64,000 bases of DNA from Bacteroidaceae bacterium. Its GTDB lineage: Bacteria > Bacteroidota > Bacteroidia > Bacteroidales > Bacteroidaceae. A program made the position numbers and the translations under genes. How positions within the stretch are numbered: the stretch's first letter is position 1; each line of letters starts with the position of its first letter. This document shows positions 54,794-63,972 of this stretch, piece after piece. The stretch covers positions 1 to 64,000 of the forward strand of contig JAFZSA010000006.1 in the NCBI GenBank assembly GCA_017619585.1, given 5' to 3'. Below the pieces are notes generated by a model. It worked only from the letters and a program-made list of their open reading frames with translations, was not told the DNA's origin and did not search any database.

Positions 54794-55404
54794 GGGAATA
54801 AACCATATAGCTTAGCGTCTATCTGGTCAGTTATAAACTGAAAATCCTTAGGGTTCGCTTCAAATTTCAGACGATCTCCGTCTATAATCAGAAGCGGACC
54901 CTTATAAGTTTTAATCCAAGCCTCATAGCGGTCGTTCAGACCTTTTAGGTAGTCTATGCGGATGCTTTGTTCGTAGTCCCTGCCTCGTTTACTGATTTGT
55001 GCAATCAGATTTGGAATGGTGCTTCGGATGTAAATCATCAAATCGGGTAACCCTACAAGAGACATCATCAGATCAAATAGTTCAGAATAGTTTGAAAAAT
55101 CTCTGTCGCTCATGTATCCTTGTTCATGAAGGTTAGGAGCAAAAATGCGGGCATCCTCAAAGATTGTTCTGTCTTGGATGATGGTTTCCTTACTCTTGGA
55201 TATTTCCACAACATCGCGGAAACGTTTGTTAAGGAAATAAACCTGTAAGTTAAAACTCCAGCGATTCATATCCTTGTAGAAGTCTTCCAGATAAGGATTC
55301 ACATCAACGGGCTCGTATCGTGGAGTCCATCCGTACCTTTTCACCAACATCTTGGTAAGGGTTGTCTTTCCGCAACCGATATTACCTGCAATGGCTATAT
55401 GCAT
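54784..55404 (-). CDS. deoxynucleoside kinase, copy B
   Basis: A 206-residue kinase with a P-loop at the start (GNIGCGKTTLTK, about 7-18), the RWSFNLQVYFL segment that lines the nucleoside site and a QDRTIFED motif with the catalytic-loop arginine. It phosphorylates a deoxynucleoside with ATP for salvage. It follows a paralogue by 25 bp on the same strand; the pair may divide substrates as in other bacteria with paired kinases (deoxyadenosine/deoxycytidine versus deoxyguanosine). Which substrate belongs to which copy cannot be told here. Confidence 0.9.
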   Translation of the reverse strand: MHIAIAGNIGCGKTTLTKMLVKRYGWTPRYEPVDVNPYLEDFYKDMNRWSFNLQVYFLNKRFRDVVEISKSKETIIQDRTIFEDARIFAPNLHEQGYMSDRDFSNYSELFDLMMSLVGLPDLMIYIRSTIPNLIAQISKRGRDYEQSIRIDYLKGLNDRYEAWIKTYKGPLLIIDGDRLKFEANPKDFQFITDQIDAKLYGLFPEE

Positions 55405-55429
55405 ATTTGTTGAGTTTAGAGTTGGGTGT

Positions 55430-56095
55430 TTATAGTTTAGGGTCTAAGGGAAAGAGTCCATATAACAGACTGTCTATTTTCTGAGTGATGGATGTGAAGT
55501 CCTGCTTGTTATGTAGGTAGTCCATGTTGTCCACATCAATGGTTAGAACTTTTCCCTTGTATTTGTTGTATATAAAATCCTCGTATAGATCATTCAAGCC
55601 TTTTAGGTAATCTATCTGAATGGCCTGCTCGTAATCACGACCTCTTTTTTGAATATTGGATACAAGGTGTGGAATACTGGCTCGCAGATAAATCATCAAG
55701 TCAGGATAGCGAACCATATCTGTCATCAATCCGAAGAGCTCCATATATGCCTCGTAATCACGTTCCGAAAGGTGTCCCTGCTTGTAATTGTTGACAACGA
55801 ATACATGAACACCCTCGTAGATTGTTCGATCCTGAATGAATGTCTTGGGGGATTGTTCCATCTCCAGAAGGTTTCGGAAACGCTCCTTCAGGAAATAGAC
55901 CTCCATATTAAAACTCCATCGCATGATATCGCTGTAATAATCCTGAAGGTATGGATTATTGGTTACAGCCTCGAATTGTGGTATCCAATTGTAATGGTCG
56001 GACAACAATTTTGTCAATGTTGTTTTACCACTTCCGATGTTACCGGCTACGGCTATATGGAGTTTTTCTGTATTTTTATTTTGTTTTGCAATCAA
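55430..56095 (-). CDS. deoxynucleoside kinase, copy A
   Basis: A 221-residue kinase with P-loop GNIGSGKTTLTK (about 17-28), RWSFNMEVYFL and QDRTIYEG motifs, the same family as the following gene. No ATG is available in this frame: a TGA directly precedes TTG 56095, so translation probably starts at that TTG, adding a 12-residue leader before the kinase fold. A minus-strand promoter (TAAATTTG at 56115-56122, TTTG at 56143-56146, 20 bp apart) is placed correctly for this start. It is the first gene of the kinase pair. Confidence 0.88.
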   Translation of the reverse strand: MIAKQNKNTEKLHIAVAGNIGSGKTTLTKLLSDHYNWIPQFEAVTNNPYLQDYYSDIMRWSFNMEVYFLKERFRNLLEMEQSPKTFIQDRTIYEGVHVFVVNNYKQGHLSERDYEAYMELFGLMTDMVRYPDLMIYLRASIPHLVSNIQKRGRDYEQAIQIDYLKGLNDLYEDFIYNKYKGKVLTIDVDNMDYLHNKQDFTSITQKIDSLLYGLFPLDPKL

Positions 56096-56110
56096 CTTTT
56101 CGTAATTTTG
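56080..56110 (+). promoter_or_regulatory. promoter of the M18 aminopeptidase gene
   Basis: TTTG (56080-56083) and TAATTTTG (56103-56110) with 19 bp between them; the ATG at 56170 lies 59 bp downstream. It overlaps the start of the divergent kinase gene. Confidence 0.65.
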
Positions 56111-56114
56111 TCTA

Positions 56115-56146
56115 CAAATTTAAAGAGAATATTTGAGAAAGACAAA
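56115..56146 (-). promoter_or_regulatory. promoter of the deoxynucleoside kinase pair
   Basis: Minus-strand TAAATTTG (56115-56122) and TTTG (56143-56146), 20 bp apart. It is interleaved with the divergent promoter. Confidence 0.65.
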
Positions 56147-56169
56147 CACAAACAACCCTTTTTATTGAT

Positions 56170-57462
56170 ATGATACAAGATCTTCTATCTTTCCTTGATA
56201 GTTCACCAGTCAATTTTCTGGCAGTAGATACATTGCGCAAACGCTTAGAGAAAGCAGGTTTCCGCGAGTATAATGCCGCTGTGCCTCTTCAGGACTTACA
56301 GCCTGGCACTCAGTTCTATGTTACGAAGAACGATTCTTCTCTCTATGCTTTCCGTATGGGTAGCAAACCGCTTGCCGAGGTAGGCTTTCATGTAATCTGT
56401 GCACATTGTGATTCACCCACTTTCCGTATTAAGCCTAATGCTGAGATTACATGCGAGGGCGGTATTACCAAACTGAATACTGAAGTGTACGGAGGCCCCA
56501 TTATGAGTACGTGGTTTGATAGACCTCTTTCTCTGGCTGGTCGTGTTATTGTTAAGGGAAAGGATGCTATGAGTCCTCAGACACGTCTTTTTTTCTGTAA
56601 AAAACCTTTGATGCAGATAAGCAATCTTGCTATTCATTTCAATCGTCAGGTTAATGATGGCGTAAAGCTTTCTAAGCAGAAAGATATGCTTCCTATTCTG
56701 GGTATTGTCCAGAACGAATTAGAGAAAGGTAATATGCTGATGAATCTGATTTGTGATGAGGTAGGATGCAAAACTGATGATGTCTTGGATTTCGACCTTT
56801 ATCTTTATGATGCAACACCTGCCTGCACATTTGGTATGCATGATGAATTCCTGTCCAGTGGACGCTTGGACGATTTAAGTATGGTCCATGCTGGACTGCA
56901 GGCTCTTCTACAGACCGGAGATGTTGTACCCAAAACGACTCAGGTACTTGCCATTTTCGATAATGAAGAGACTGGAAGTCAAACCAAGCAAGGTGCCGGT
57001 AGCCCCTTCTTGGCAAGCATACTTCAGAGGATTGTGTTGGCACAAGGTGATACATTGGAAGGTTTCTATTGTGCAGTCGAGAAAGCTTTCATGGTTTCTG
57101 CCGATAATGCTCATGGCTGGCATCCTAACTACAGCGATAAATATGATCCCACCAATCATCCTGTTTTGGGCGGTGGACCTGTCATTAAGTTCAATGCTGC
57201 TCAGAAGTACGCCAGTGATGCTGTTTCGGCTGCAGTCTTTGCTAGCGTCTGTAAAGAGGCTGGTGTTCCTTGCCAGCGTTTTGTTAACCATAGTGACGTG
57301 GCAGGAGGCAGCACTTTAGGAAATATCCTGGCATCATCGTTGCCCCTTCGTGGTGTTGATATGGGAAATCCCGTTCTGGCTATGCACAGTGTTCGTGAGA
57401 CTGCCTCATGTGCAGACCACGAGTATTGTATCCGTGCTTTTGCCGCATTTTATCGCATGTAA
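56170..57462 (+). CDS. M18-family aminopeptidase
   Basis: A 430-residue metallo-aminopeptidase. Metal-binding residues are visible in CAHCDSP, SSGRLDD, FDNEETGSQT and NHSDVAGG, in the order of the M18 (aspartyl/aminopeptidase I) family. It removes N-terminal residues, preferring acidic ones in most M18 members, and acts in the cytoplasm as a large tetrahedral complex. No signal peptide is present. The gene is monocistronic with a promoter interleaved with the divergent kinase genes. Confidence 0.92.
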   Translation: MIQDLLSFLDSSPVNFLAVDTLRKRLEKAGFREYNAAVPLQDLQPGTQFYVTKNDSSLYAFRMGSKPLAEVGFHVICAHCDSPTFRIKPNAEITCEGGITKLNTEVYGGPIMSTWFDRPLSLAGRVIVKGKDAMSPQTRLFFCKKPLMQISNLAIHFNRQVNDGVKLSKQKDMLPILGIVQNELEKGNMLMNLICDEVGCKTDDVLDFDLYLYDATPACTFGMHDEFLSSGRLDDLSMVHAGLQALLQTGDVVPKTTQVLAIFDNEETGSQTKQGAGSPFLASILQRIVLAQGDTLEGFYCAVEKAFMVSADNAHGWHPNYSDKYDPTNHPVLGGGPVIKFNAAQKYASDAVSAAVFASVCKEAGVPCQRFVNHSDVAGGSTLGNILASSLPLRGVDMGNPVLAMHSVRETASCADHEYCIRAFAAFYRM

Positions 57463-57477
57463 TCTCTAAATAGATTT

Positions 57478-57523
57478 GGGCAACCTCGCTTCACTTGTGT
57501 TGTGATTTGGAGAGAGGTTGCCC
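57478..57523 (+). terminator. possible terminator of the aminopeptidase gene
   Basis: A perfect 10 bp stem GGGCAACCTC (57478-57487) and GAGGTTGCCC (57514-57523) with a 26-base loop. There is no long T-run after it, so function is less sure. Confidence 0.5.
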
Positions 57524-57549
57524 TTCGAATAATTATAAATCAATGCTTG

Positions 57550-57630
57550 TGTTTTTGCAATCATTTCCTTGGTTTTATCAAACATTCCCTTGGTTTTAAC
57601 AAACAATGATGTGGTTTTAACTTTACACCC
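57550..57630. repeat. four 21-bp tandem repeats upstream of mfd
   Basis: Units start at 57550, 57571, 57592 and 57613, all 21 bp apart, with a core TTGGTTTTAACAAACA and variants. The 301 bp gap between the aminopeptidase and mfd holds otherwise only the hairpin and a weak TAACTTCG promoter-like element at 57730-57737. Confidence 0.8.
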
Positions 57631-57763
57631 TTTCTTCCCACCTTTTACAACGGCATTTTTATCCTTTAAGATAGGGGCAGCCTCCTTTTTTTACAAGTGA
57701 GCCTATTTTCTTATCTCGTTTTTTTGTTGTAACTTCGCACCCGCAAATTGGCATTCTTTATTA

Positions 57764-60700
57764 ATGGAAATTCAGCAATTACAGAAAATATATGCTTTGC
57801 ACCCGGGTGTGAAGGCGCTTACCGCAGCATTAGGGAGTAAACAGAAAACTATCCAAATCTCAGGATTGCAAGGTAGCTGTGCCCCTATGGTGTTTGCAGC
57901 GATATCTACTTTTCCCCTTCCTTCCCGTGGAGATGTATATCTCTTTGTTATGGATGATGAGGAAGAAGCTGGTTATTTCTATCACGACTTAACTCAGATA
58001 ATGGGGCAAGAGCAAGTGCTGTTCTTTCCCTGCAGCTACAAACGTGCCATCAAATACGGACAACGTGATGCCGGCAATGAAATCCTTCGTACAGAAGTGT
58101 TGAGCCGCATCAGTTCCCTTATCTCTCAACTTTATATTGTAACTTATCCTCAGGCGTTAGCAGAACTTGTTGTTACGAAGACGAAGTTGAGCGAACAGAC
58201 ACTTCGTCTACAGACTGGCGAGAAAATTGATATTATATTTGTACAGGAAACGTTGTTGGAATACGGTTTTCAGCGTGTAGACTATGTGTATGAGCCAGGA
58301 CAGTTTGCTGTTCGTGGTAGTATCATAGACGTGTATTCTTACTCGTGCGAACTCCCTTATCGTATAGATTTCTTCGGCGATGAGGTGGATAGTATCCGCA
58401 CTTTCGAGGTGCAGAGTCAGTTGAGTCGTACAAAACTGCAACAGATTAGCATTGTGCCTGAGATGACTACACAGCAGGAAGGGAGGGAGAGTTTCCTTAG
58501 TTTCCTGCCTCAGGAATCGGTGCTGGTAATGAAAGATCCCGCCTATGTTGCAGATGTTGTTGAGCAAGTGTATCAGGAAGGGTTTGTAAAGCAGGTGGCC
58601 GCCTCCCAGCTCCCCTCGAAGGAGGGAGAGACTCTTCTCTCTGTAGAACATATTCTGGTTAATCCTGAAGAATTCAAACATCAGCTGCTGGACTTCCGTT
58701 GTATAGAATTAAGAAACGGAAGTATAAATTCTCAACTCTCAACTATCAACTCTCAACTGAATTTCCACACTCATCCTCAACCTGTCTTTCATAAGAATTT
58801 CGAGTTGCTGTTTCAGTCATTTTCGCGTTATCAGGAGGACGGTTATAAGCTTTATATCTTAGCTGATAGTTCTAAGCAAACTGATCGTCTGGAGAATATC
58901 TTCCAGGAGAAAGCAACAGGTATTCAGTTTGAGGCTGTTTCGAAGACCATCCATGCAGGATTCGTAGATGATGATCTAAAGGCCTGTTTCTTTACTGACC
59001 ATCAGATATTCGACCGTTATCATAAATACACTCTGCGTACCCAGCAAACTCGTACAGGAAAGGTTGCATTGACTTTGAAGGAACTGCAGCAGTTTGAAAT
59101 TGGTGATTTTGTGGTACATTTGGATCACGGTGTAGGTAGGTTTGGAGGGTTGGTGCGTATTCCCAACGGAGATAAGATGCAGGAGGTAATAAAGATTATC
59201 TATAACCACGACGATGTGGTATTTGTTTCCATTCACGCCCTGCATAAAGTATCAAAATATAAAGGAAAAGAAGGAGAGCCACCGCGCATCAGCACCTTAG
59301 GAACAGGAGCATGGGAGCGCATGAAGGAGCGCACAAAGACTAAGATTAAGGATATTGCCCGAGACCTTATAAAGCTATACAGTCGCCGACGTGAAGAGAA
59401 GGGCTTCTCTTATTCGCCCGACAGTTTCATGCAGCATGAATTGGAGGCCAGCTTCCTTTATGAGGATACGCCTGATCAGTTGAAGGCTACTCAGGATGTG
59501 AAGGCCGACATGGAACGCGCGCGTCCTATGGACCGTTTGGTATGCGGCGATGTGGGCTTTGGCAAGACCGAAGTTGCTGTGCGTGCTGCCTTTAAGGCTT
59601 GTGCTGATAATAAGCAGGTGGCTGTATTGGTACCAACCACGGTATTGGCATATCAGCACTTTCGCACATTCTCAAGCCGTCTGAAGGATTTCCCCGTCAC
59701 GATTGCATACTTGAGTCGTGCACGTACTGCGTCGCAGACAAAAGAGATTCTTGAAGGACTGAAGAACGGCACCATCAATATTGTCATAGGTACGCATAAG
59801 CTGATAGGAAAGAGTGTTAAGTTCAAGGATTTGGGCTTGCTCATTATTGACGAGGAGCAGAAGTTTGGTGTTAGTACTAAGGAGAAGCTTCGTCAAATGA
59901 AGGTGAACGTTGACACGCTGACACTTACCGCTACGCCCATTCCGCGTACTTTGCAGTTCAGTCTGATGGGGGCACGTGATCTGAGTGTGATTCAGACACC
60001 ACCTCCCAACCGCTATCCTATACAGACGCAGGTGAGCGTGTTCAGCGCTGAGATTATAGCCGAGGCTATCAACTTTGAGATGAGTCGTAACGGACAGGTT
60101 TTCTTTGTGAATAACCGCATCAATAATCTACTAGATTTGGCGGCTCTCATACACAAGCATGTGCCTGATGCCCGTGTGGCTGTTGCACACGGACAGATGC
60201 CACCAGAGACGTTAGAGAATATTATGATGGCTTTTGCCAACTATGACTATGATGTGCTGTTGAGTACTACCATCATAGAGAGCGGATTGGATATTCCAAA
60301 TGCCAATACCATTATTATAAACGGAGCACAGAACTTCGGATTGAGCGACCTGCACCAGATGCGTGGTAGAGTGGGGCGTTCGAATAAGAAGGCTTTCTGC
60401 TATCTGCTGGCTCCGCCTTTGAGTGCTCTGAATATAGATGCCCGCCGTCGTCTGCAAGCTATAGAGAATTTCTCTGATTTGGGCAGCGGTATTCATATTG
60501 CTATGCAGGATTTGGACATTCGTGGTGCTGGTAACATGTTAGGTGCCGAACAGAGCGGCTTCATAGCTGACCTTGGCTACGAGGCTTACCAGAAGATTCT
60601 GTCGCAAGCAGTTAAGGAGTTGCGTAACGATGAGTTCCAAGATCTGTACAAAGAGGAAGTGAAAGCTGGTATTATCACCAGTGGAACAGAATTTGTGGAG

Positions 60701-61156
60701 GAATGCATCATAGAGAGCGACCTGCCTATGTCCTTCAGCGAAGATTATGTTCCCACCAGTAGCGAACGTATGTTGCTTTATCGCGAGTTGGACGGATTAG
60801 AACGTGATGCTGATGTAGAGCAATTCCGTCAGCGCATGATTGACCGCTTTGGTACCATCCCTGATGAGGGAGAGGAACTAATTCGGGTAGTGAAGTTGCG
60901 CAGCTTGGGACGTTACTTCGGTTGCGAGCGTATTATGCTGAAACAGGGACGTATGCGCATGCAGTTTGTCTCTAATCCCGACAGCCCCTTCTATGATAGC
61001 GAGGCTTTTCACAAGGTAATTGCCTTTGCTACCACCAATGCCCATATTTGCAAGGTGGATAACAGTAAGAACCAGTTTAAGCTCTTAGTTACAGAGGTTA
61101 ACTCGGTAGAGCAAGCCAACGCACTGCTCTCGCAAATGCAGCAATGTAAGGCATAA
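57764..61156 (+). CDS. mfd: transcription-repair coupling factor
   Basis: A 1130-residue ATPase that pushes stalled RNA polymerase off lesions and recruits UvrA. Parts in order: UvrB-like N-terminal region (to about 270), the RNA polymerase interaction domain with FEIGDFVVHLDHGVGRFGG (about 444-460), the translocase domains with Walker A GDVGFGKT (about 595-602), DEEQ (about 695) and RVGRSNKKAFCYL, and a C-terminal TRCF domain. Between the UvrB-like part and the RID are two odd stretches: residues about 280-290 (AASQLPSKEGE), encoded by a GC-rich palindrome, and 322-333 (NSQLSTINSQLN), encoded by a heptamer array. Frame is kept, so the protein should be functional. Confidence 0.95.
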   Translation: MEIQQLQKIYALHPGVKALTAALGSKQKTIQISGLQGSCAPMVFAAISTFPLPSRGDVYLFVMDDEEEAGYFYHDLTQIMGQEQVLFFPCSYKRAIKYGQRDAGNEILRTEVLSRISSLISQLYIVTYPQALAELVVTKTKLSEQTLRLQTGEKIDIIFVQETLLEYGFQRVDYVYEPGQFAVRGSIIDVYSYSCELPYRIDFFGDEVDSIRTFEVQSQLSRTKLQQISIVPEMTTQQEGRESFLSFLPQESVLVMKDPAYVADVVEQVYQEGFVKQVAASQLPSKEGETLLSVEHILVNPEEFKHQLLDFRCIELRNGSINSQLSTINSQLNFHTHPQPVFHKNFELLFQSFSRYQEDGYKLYILADSSKQTDRLENIFQEKATGIQFEAVSKTIHAGFVDDDLKACFFTDHQIFDRYHKYTLRTQQTRTGKVALTLKELQQFEIGDFVVHLDHGVGRFGGLVRIPNGDKMQEVIKIIYNHDDVVFVSIHALHKVSKYKGKEGEPPRISTLGTGAWERMKERTKTKIKDIARDLIKLYSRRREEKGFSYSPDSFMQHELEASFLYEDTPDQLKATQDVKADMERARPMDRLVCGDVGFGKTEVAVRAAFKACADNKQVAVLVPTTVLAYQHFRTFSSRLKDFPVTIAYLSRARTASQTKEILEGLKNGTINIVIGTHKLIGKSVKFKDLGLLIIDEEQKFGVSTKEKLRQMKVNVDTLTLTATPIPRTLQFSLMGARDLSVIQTPPPNRYPIQTQVSVFSAEIIAEAINFEMSRNGQVFFVNNRINNLLDLAALIHKHVPDARVAVAHGQMPPETLENIMMAFANYDYDVLLSTTIIESGLDIPNANTIIINGAQNFGLSDLHQMRGRVGRSNKKAFCYLLAPPLSALNIDARRRLQAIENFSDLGSGIHIAMQDLDIRGAGNMLGAEQSGFIADLGYEAYQKILSQAVKELRNDEFQDLYKEEVKAGIITSGTEFVEECIIESDLPMSFSEDYVPTSSERMLLYRELDGLERDADVEQFRQRMIDRFGTIPDEGEELIRVVKLRSLGRYFGCERIMLKQGRMRMQFVSNPDSPFYDSEAFHKVIAFATTNAHICKVDNSKNQFKLLVTEVNSVEQANALLSQMQQCKA
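58601..58632. repeat. GC-rich palindromic (REP-like) element inside mfd
   Basis: CCTCCCAGCTCCCC followed by TCGAAGGAGGGAGAG resembles the elements at the ends of gldE, trpC and trpF. It is read in frame as an eleven-residue stretch. Confidence 0.65.
58727..58761. repeat. five heptamers inside the mfd coding sequence
   Basis: AATTCTC, AACTCTC, AACTATC, AACTCTC, AACTGAA follow one another without gap, and are read in frame as NSQLSTINSQLN. The same kind of heptamer fills intergenic gaps elsewhere in the window. Confidence 0.9.
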
Positions 61157-61161
61157 AAGAA

Positions 61162-61203
61162 AAAGACCCTTGAGCATCGAAAACTCAAGGGCCTTTCTTT
61201 TGT
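61162..61203. terminator. bidirectional terminator between mfd and the thioredoxin-fold gene
   Basis: CCCTTGAG (61167-61174) pairs with CTCAAGGG (61184-61191), with A-rich sequence before and T-rich sequence after, between two convergent genes. Confidence 0.85.
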
Positions 61204-61231
61204 ATTCTGATAATAGGGAGAGTTTTTCCCT

Positions 61232-62389
61232 TTACTTATTCAACTGGTCGATAGTCTTTTGGAAGTTGTTGATCATGAATTCAGCTGCTGTCATCTGCTT
61301 ACCCTCAACGGTAACTTTGCCGCCAGGGTTCTGAGTCTCCTGATTCTTCAAGATTTCTATTCGGTTCTTAGCTTCTGCTATAACCAACTTCTTCATCTTC
61401 TTGTCCTGGCTGCAGTTCTGTGACATGCCCATCAGAATAGGCCAGAGGTCGCGTGCGCTGGGCCATACGGCACCTTTGGTTTTGATGTCCTTCTGAAGGT
61501 ACTTGGCTAATGTAGCATAGTCCTTCTTGTAGTTTGCAACAGCTATCAGAGTGGCATCTTCAATCTGCTCTATGCCAGGTACATTGTAGTCCTTCATCAT
61601 CTGCTTGAAAGTTTCGAATTTTGCTGGGTCGAAGTTCTTAAACTCACGTCCTTCGAACTCGATGATCATGCGTGCGCCCAACTTCCAGGCTTTGTCAAGT
61701 GTTTCGGCAGACGTCTCTCCGTACTTCTCTACAATGGTAGGGCGCAGACGATAAACACCTAAGAAGAGTTCATCGTCAGTATCGTAGCTGGCATCAAAGA
61801 ACTTCTTGAAGAGTATGCTGTCTTCTACTATCTGTTCGGGAGTCTTTCCCTGCAGTAGGACGCTGGTAACTTGTTTCTTCTCGTTACGCAAATAACGGCT
61901 GTCCAATAGGTCCATGTAGTCCTTCAGGAATGCCTCATCGCGATTGCCGTCCTTGAATTGCTGCTGGTACCAGTTAAGTCCTTTCTCCTCGTTTAGCAGA
62001 CCGTCTATAGTCTTTATGAATTTATCCAATGGGGCTGATCCAACTTGGCTGGCGCGAAGACTACCATCACTATTCACAATCAAAAAGGTGGGGTAGGCTG
62101 CCACATCATATTTCTTGGCTAACTCGGGGCCTTCTCCCTTCTCCATATCAACCTTCCAGCATACGAACTTGCTGTTGAAGTAATCTCCTGCCTCTTTCTG
62201 AGGGAACACTACTGTTGCCATATGCTTGCAGGGACCGCACCAAGAGGTGTAGCAGTCTATGAATACGGGCTTACCCTCTGCTTTAGCCTGATCCAGAATC
62301 TGCTGGAATGTCTTGCCCTCGTTGAAGTTTGTCTGAGCGCTAGCCGTGATTGCAAACACGGCCAGCACTATACTGATGAAATATCTCAT
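61232..62389 (-). CDS. periplasmic thioredoxin-fold protein
   Basis: A 385-residue protein with a signal peptide (MRYFISIVLAVFAITASAQ) and an N-terminal thioredoxin domain with the active-site WCGPC (cysteines 51 and 54) and a cis-proline YPTF. After residue about 135 it has a helical region of about 250 residues of unknown fold. It likely carries out disulfide exchange in the periplasm. It follows the PKD-like lipoprotein gene by 32 bp on the same strand, so both are probably one transcript. A hairpin terminates it. Confidence 0.87.
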   Translation of the reverse strand: MRYFISIVLAVFAITASAQTNFNEGKTFQQILDQAKAEGKPVFIDCYTSWCGPCKHMATVVFPQKEAGDYFNSKFVCWKVDMEKGEGPELAKKYDVAAYPTFLIVNSDGSLRASQVGSAPLDKFIKTIDGLLNEEKGLNWYQQQFKDGNRDEAFLKDYMDLLDSRYLRNEKKQVTSVLLQGKTPEQIVEDSILFKKFFDASYDTDDELFLGVYRLRPTIVEKYGETSAETLDKAWKLGARMIIEFEGREFKNFDPAKFETFKQMMKDYNVPGIEQIEDATLIAVANYKKDYATLAKYLQKDIKTKGAVWPSARDLWPILMGMSQNCSQDKKMKKLVIAEAKNRIEILKNQETQNPGGKVTVEGKQMTAAEFMINNFQKTIDQLNK

Positions 62390-62421
62390 TTTCTTTTTGT
62401 TTTTCTCTGTATTCTAAACTA

Positions 62422-63972
62422 TTATTCACTAGTGGGGAAAATAGGCATTGGTGAGCGTGGTCCCATGGTAATAACCAAGTTATTGATTTCGCTGGGCGTA
62501 CAACGACGAATAGCGCAAACCTTACCTGTTCCTGAAACTGTTCGGTAGGCTGCTTCGGTGGGTGTTCCACCAGTCAATTTGTCGAAGAAATACAGGGTGT
62601 ATTCGTTACCATTTTGAGTACCGACAATAAGGTTGTCGTAGTTGCGGAACTTGTCACCGAACATTAGAGACAACCACTGGTTGGTTACGAAGGTGACAGG
62701 CTCTGTAACGCCAGGTAGAGGAATCTCAACCTCGGTATTAGACTCCCATGCATAGGCATAGAGCTTGCCACCGTCAATGGCGTAGATGTAGGCTGCACTA
62801 CCGCCGCAGGCACCTACGCATGTAGCCTTAGAGATGTGTAGATCGGGGGCTAATTCGCGAACCTCGGTCTGCTGAGCTAACTTGCCATTGATGATATGCA
62901 GGAAACGCTTGCCTGTGCCCTGCTCCTGAGCCAAGAACCAAACGGTTTCTATGGCAGCGCTTTTACGGTTTATTCCGCTGGCAATACACTCACAAATTCC
63001 TGTTGTATCCACAGAGATATCGAAACAGTTTACACCGTTCATGTCTATGTTACGAACACCTGGTAGCTGCTTGCTCCAATAAGCAATACCACGCTGACCG
63101 CCAGAACACATTTGAACGTGTTTGGTAATGTCATCCTCGAAGATGGGTAGTGTGAACTTACCCGTTGACAGAGAGTTTTTACCCTTCATGTCCATGCTGC
63201 TAATGCCTTTCTTAGACAGCATGAAGCCGATGTTGTAGGCATTAGTCATGTTATAGTAAACATCATCGTTGTCCTCACCTGCATAGCAGATGCTTTTCTG
63301 GTCGAAAATCTGCTTCATATCCTCTGTGCGGTAGCCGCGATATTCCTGAGTAGTGAAGATGTTCAGCATGTTGGTCATCTCCATTTTGTTTACGTCGGGG
63401 TTCACGTAGTTTTGCTGGTAAACCATAGCCAAAGAGACGGGTTCACCTGCAAGGGGAGCACCAGTTAGCTTTTTGATGATGTCTGTTGACATGCCTGATT
63501 CGGCAGACAGGTCGATATCGGTATTACCGTCTTCGGTTTGCTTCATGATGTAGAAACCGTCAGAGAACTCTGTAGAAACTTCCAAGTCGGCACGAGCATA
63601 CTGTGCCAGACCGGTCTCTTTAACCTTAACTTCGAGACATACAACATAAAGACCTGACGAGAGGTTTACCTCGTAGTCGAGATTACGTTCTGTTCCGATT
63701 ACATTCTTGCGGAATCCATCCTTGTCGTGTGCCTTGTCAATATACAGATACCATGTGTACTGCAACTGTGAGTCGTCATAGACAGAAGTAATCTCGGGAT
63801 TGATAACCAGATGGTTGCCTTTGTATGAGACTATAGCCTGTCTGGCAATTTCAGCAATATTTATAGTGGGGACGCTATTAGGGTCGCCCAGTGAACTGTC
63901 GTCACTGAAACAAGAGCTGAGTGCGAATGTCAGCAGTCCCGTTACTGCTATATTTAAAATACGTTTTTTCAT
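62422..63972 (-). CDS. PKD-like family surface lipoprotein
   Basis: A 516-residue lipoprotein (signal ending ALSSC, acylated Cys21) with an N-terminal PKD-like Ig-type region (about 45-135, TWYLYIDKAHDKDGF) and a long beta-rich remainder. The family (PF16407-type) is found in Bacteroidetes beside SusC/SusD-type transporters and DUF4843 proteins, so it is probably a surface-exposed substrate-binding or accessory part of such a locus, whose other genes would lie right of the window. No promoter is visible before the edge. The binding ligand is unknown. Confidence 0.8.
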   Translation of the reverse strand: MKKRILNIAVTGLLTFALSSCFSDDSSLGDPNSVPTINIAEIARQAIVSYKGNHLVINPEITSVYDDSQLQYTWYLYIDKAHDKDGFRKNVIGTERNLDYEVNLSSGLYVVCLEVKVKETGLAQYARADLEVSTEFSDGFYIMKQTEDGNTDIDLSAESGMSTDIIKKLTGAPLAGEPVSLAMVYQQNYVNPDVNKMEMTNMLNIFTTQEYRGYRTEDMKQIFDQKSICYAGEDNDDVYYNMTNAYNIGFMLSKKGISSMDMKGKNSLSTGKFTLPIFEDDITKHVQMCSGGQRGIAYWSKQLPGVRNIDMNGVNCFDISVDTTGICECIASGINRKSAAIETVWFLAQEQGTGKRFLHIINGKLAQQTEVRELAPDLHISKATCVGACGGSAAYIYAIDGGKLYAYAWESNTEVEIPLPGVTEPVTFVTNQWLSLMFGDKFRNYDNLIVGTQNGNEYTLYFFDKLTGGTPTEAAYRTVSGTGKVCAIRRCTPSEINNLVITMGPRSPMPIFPTSE

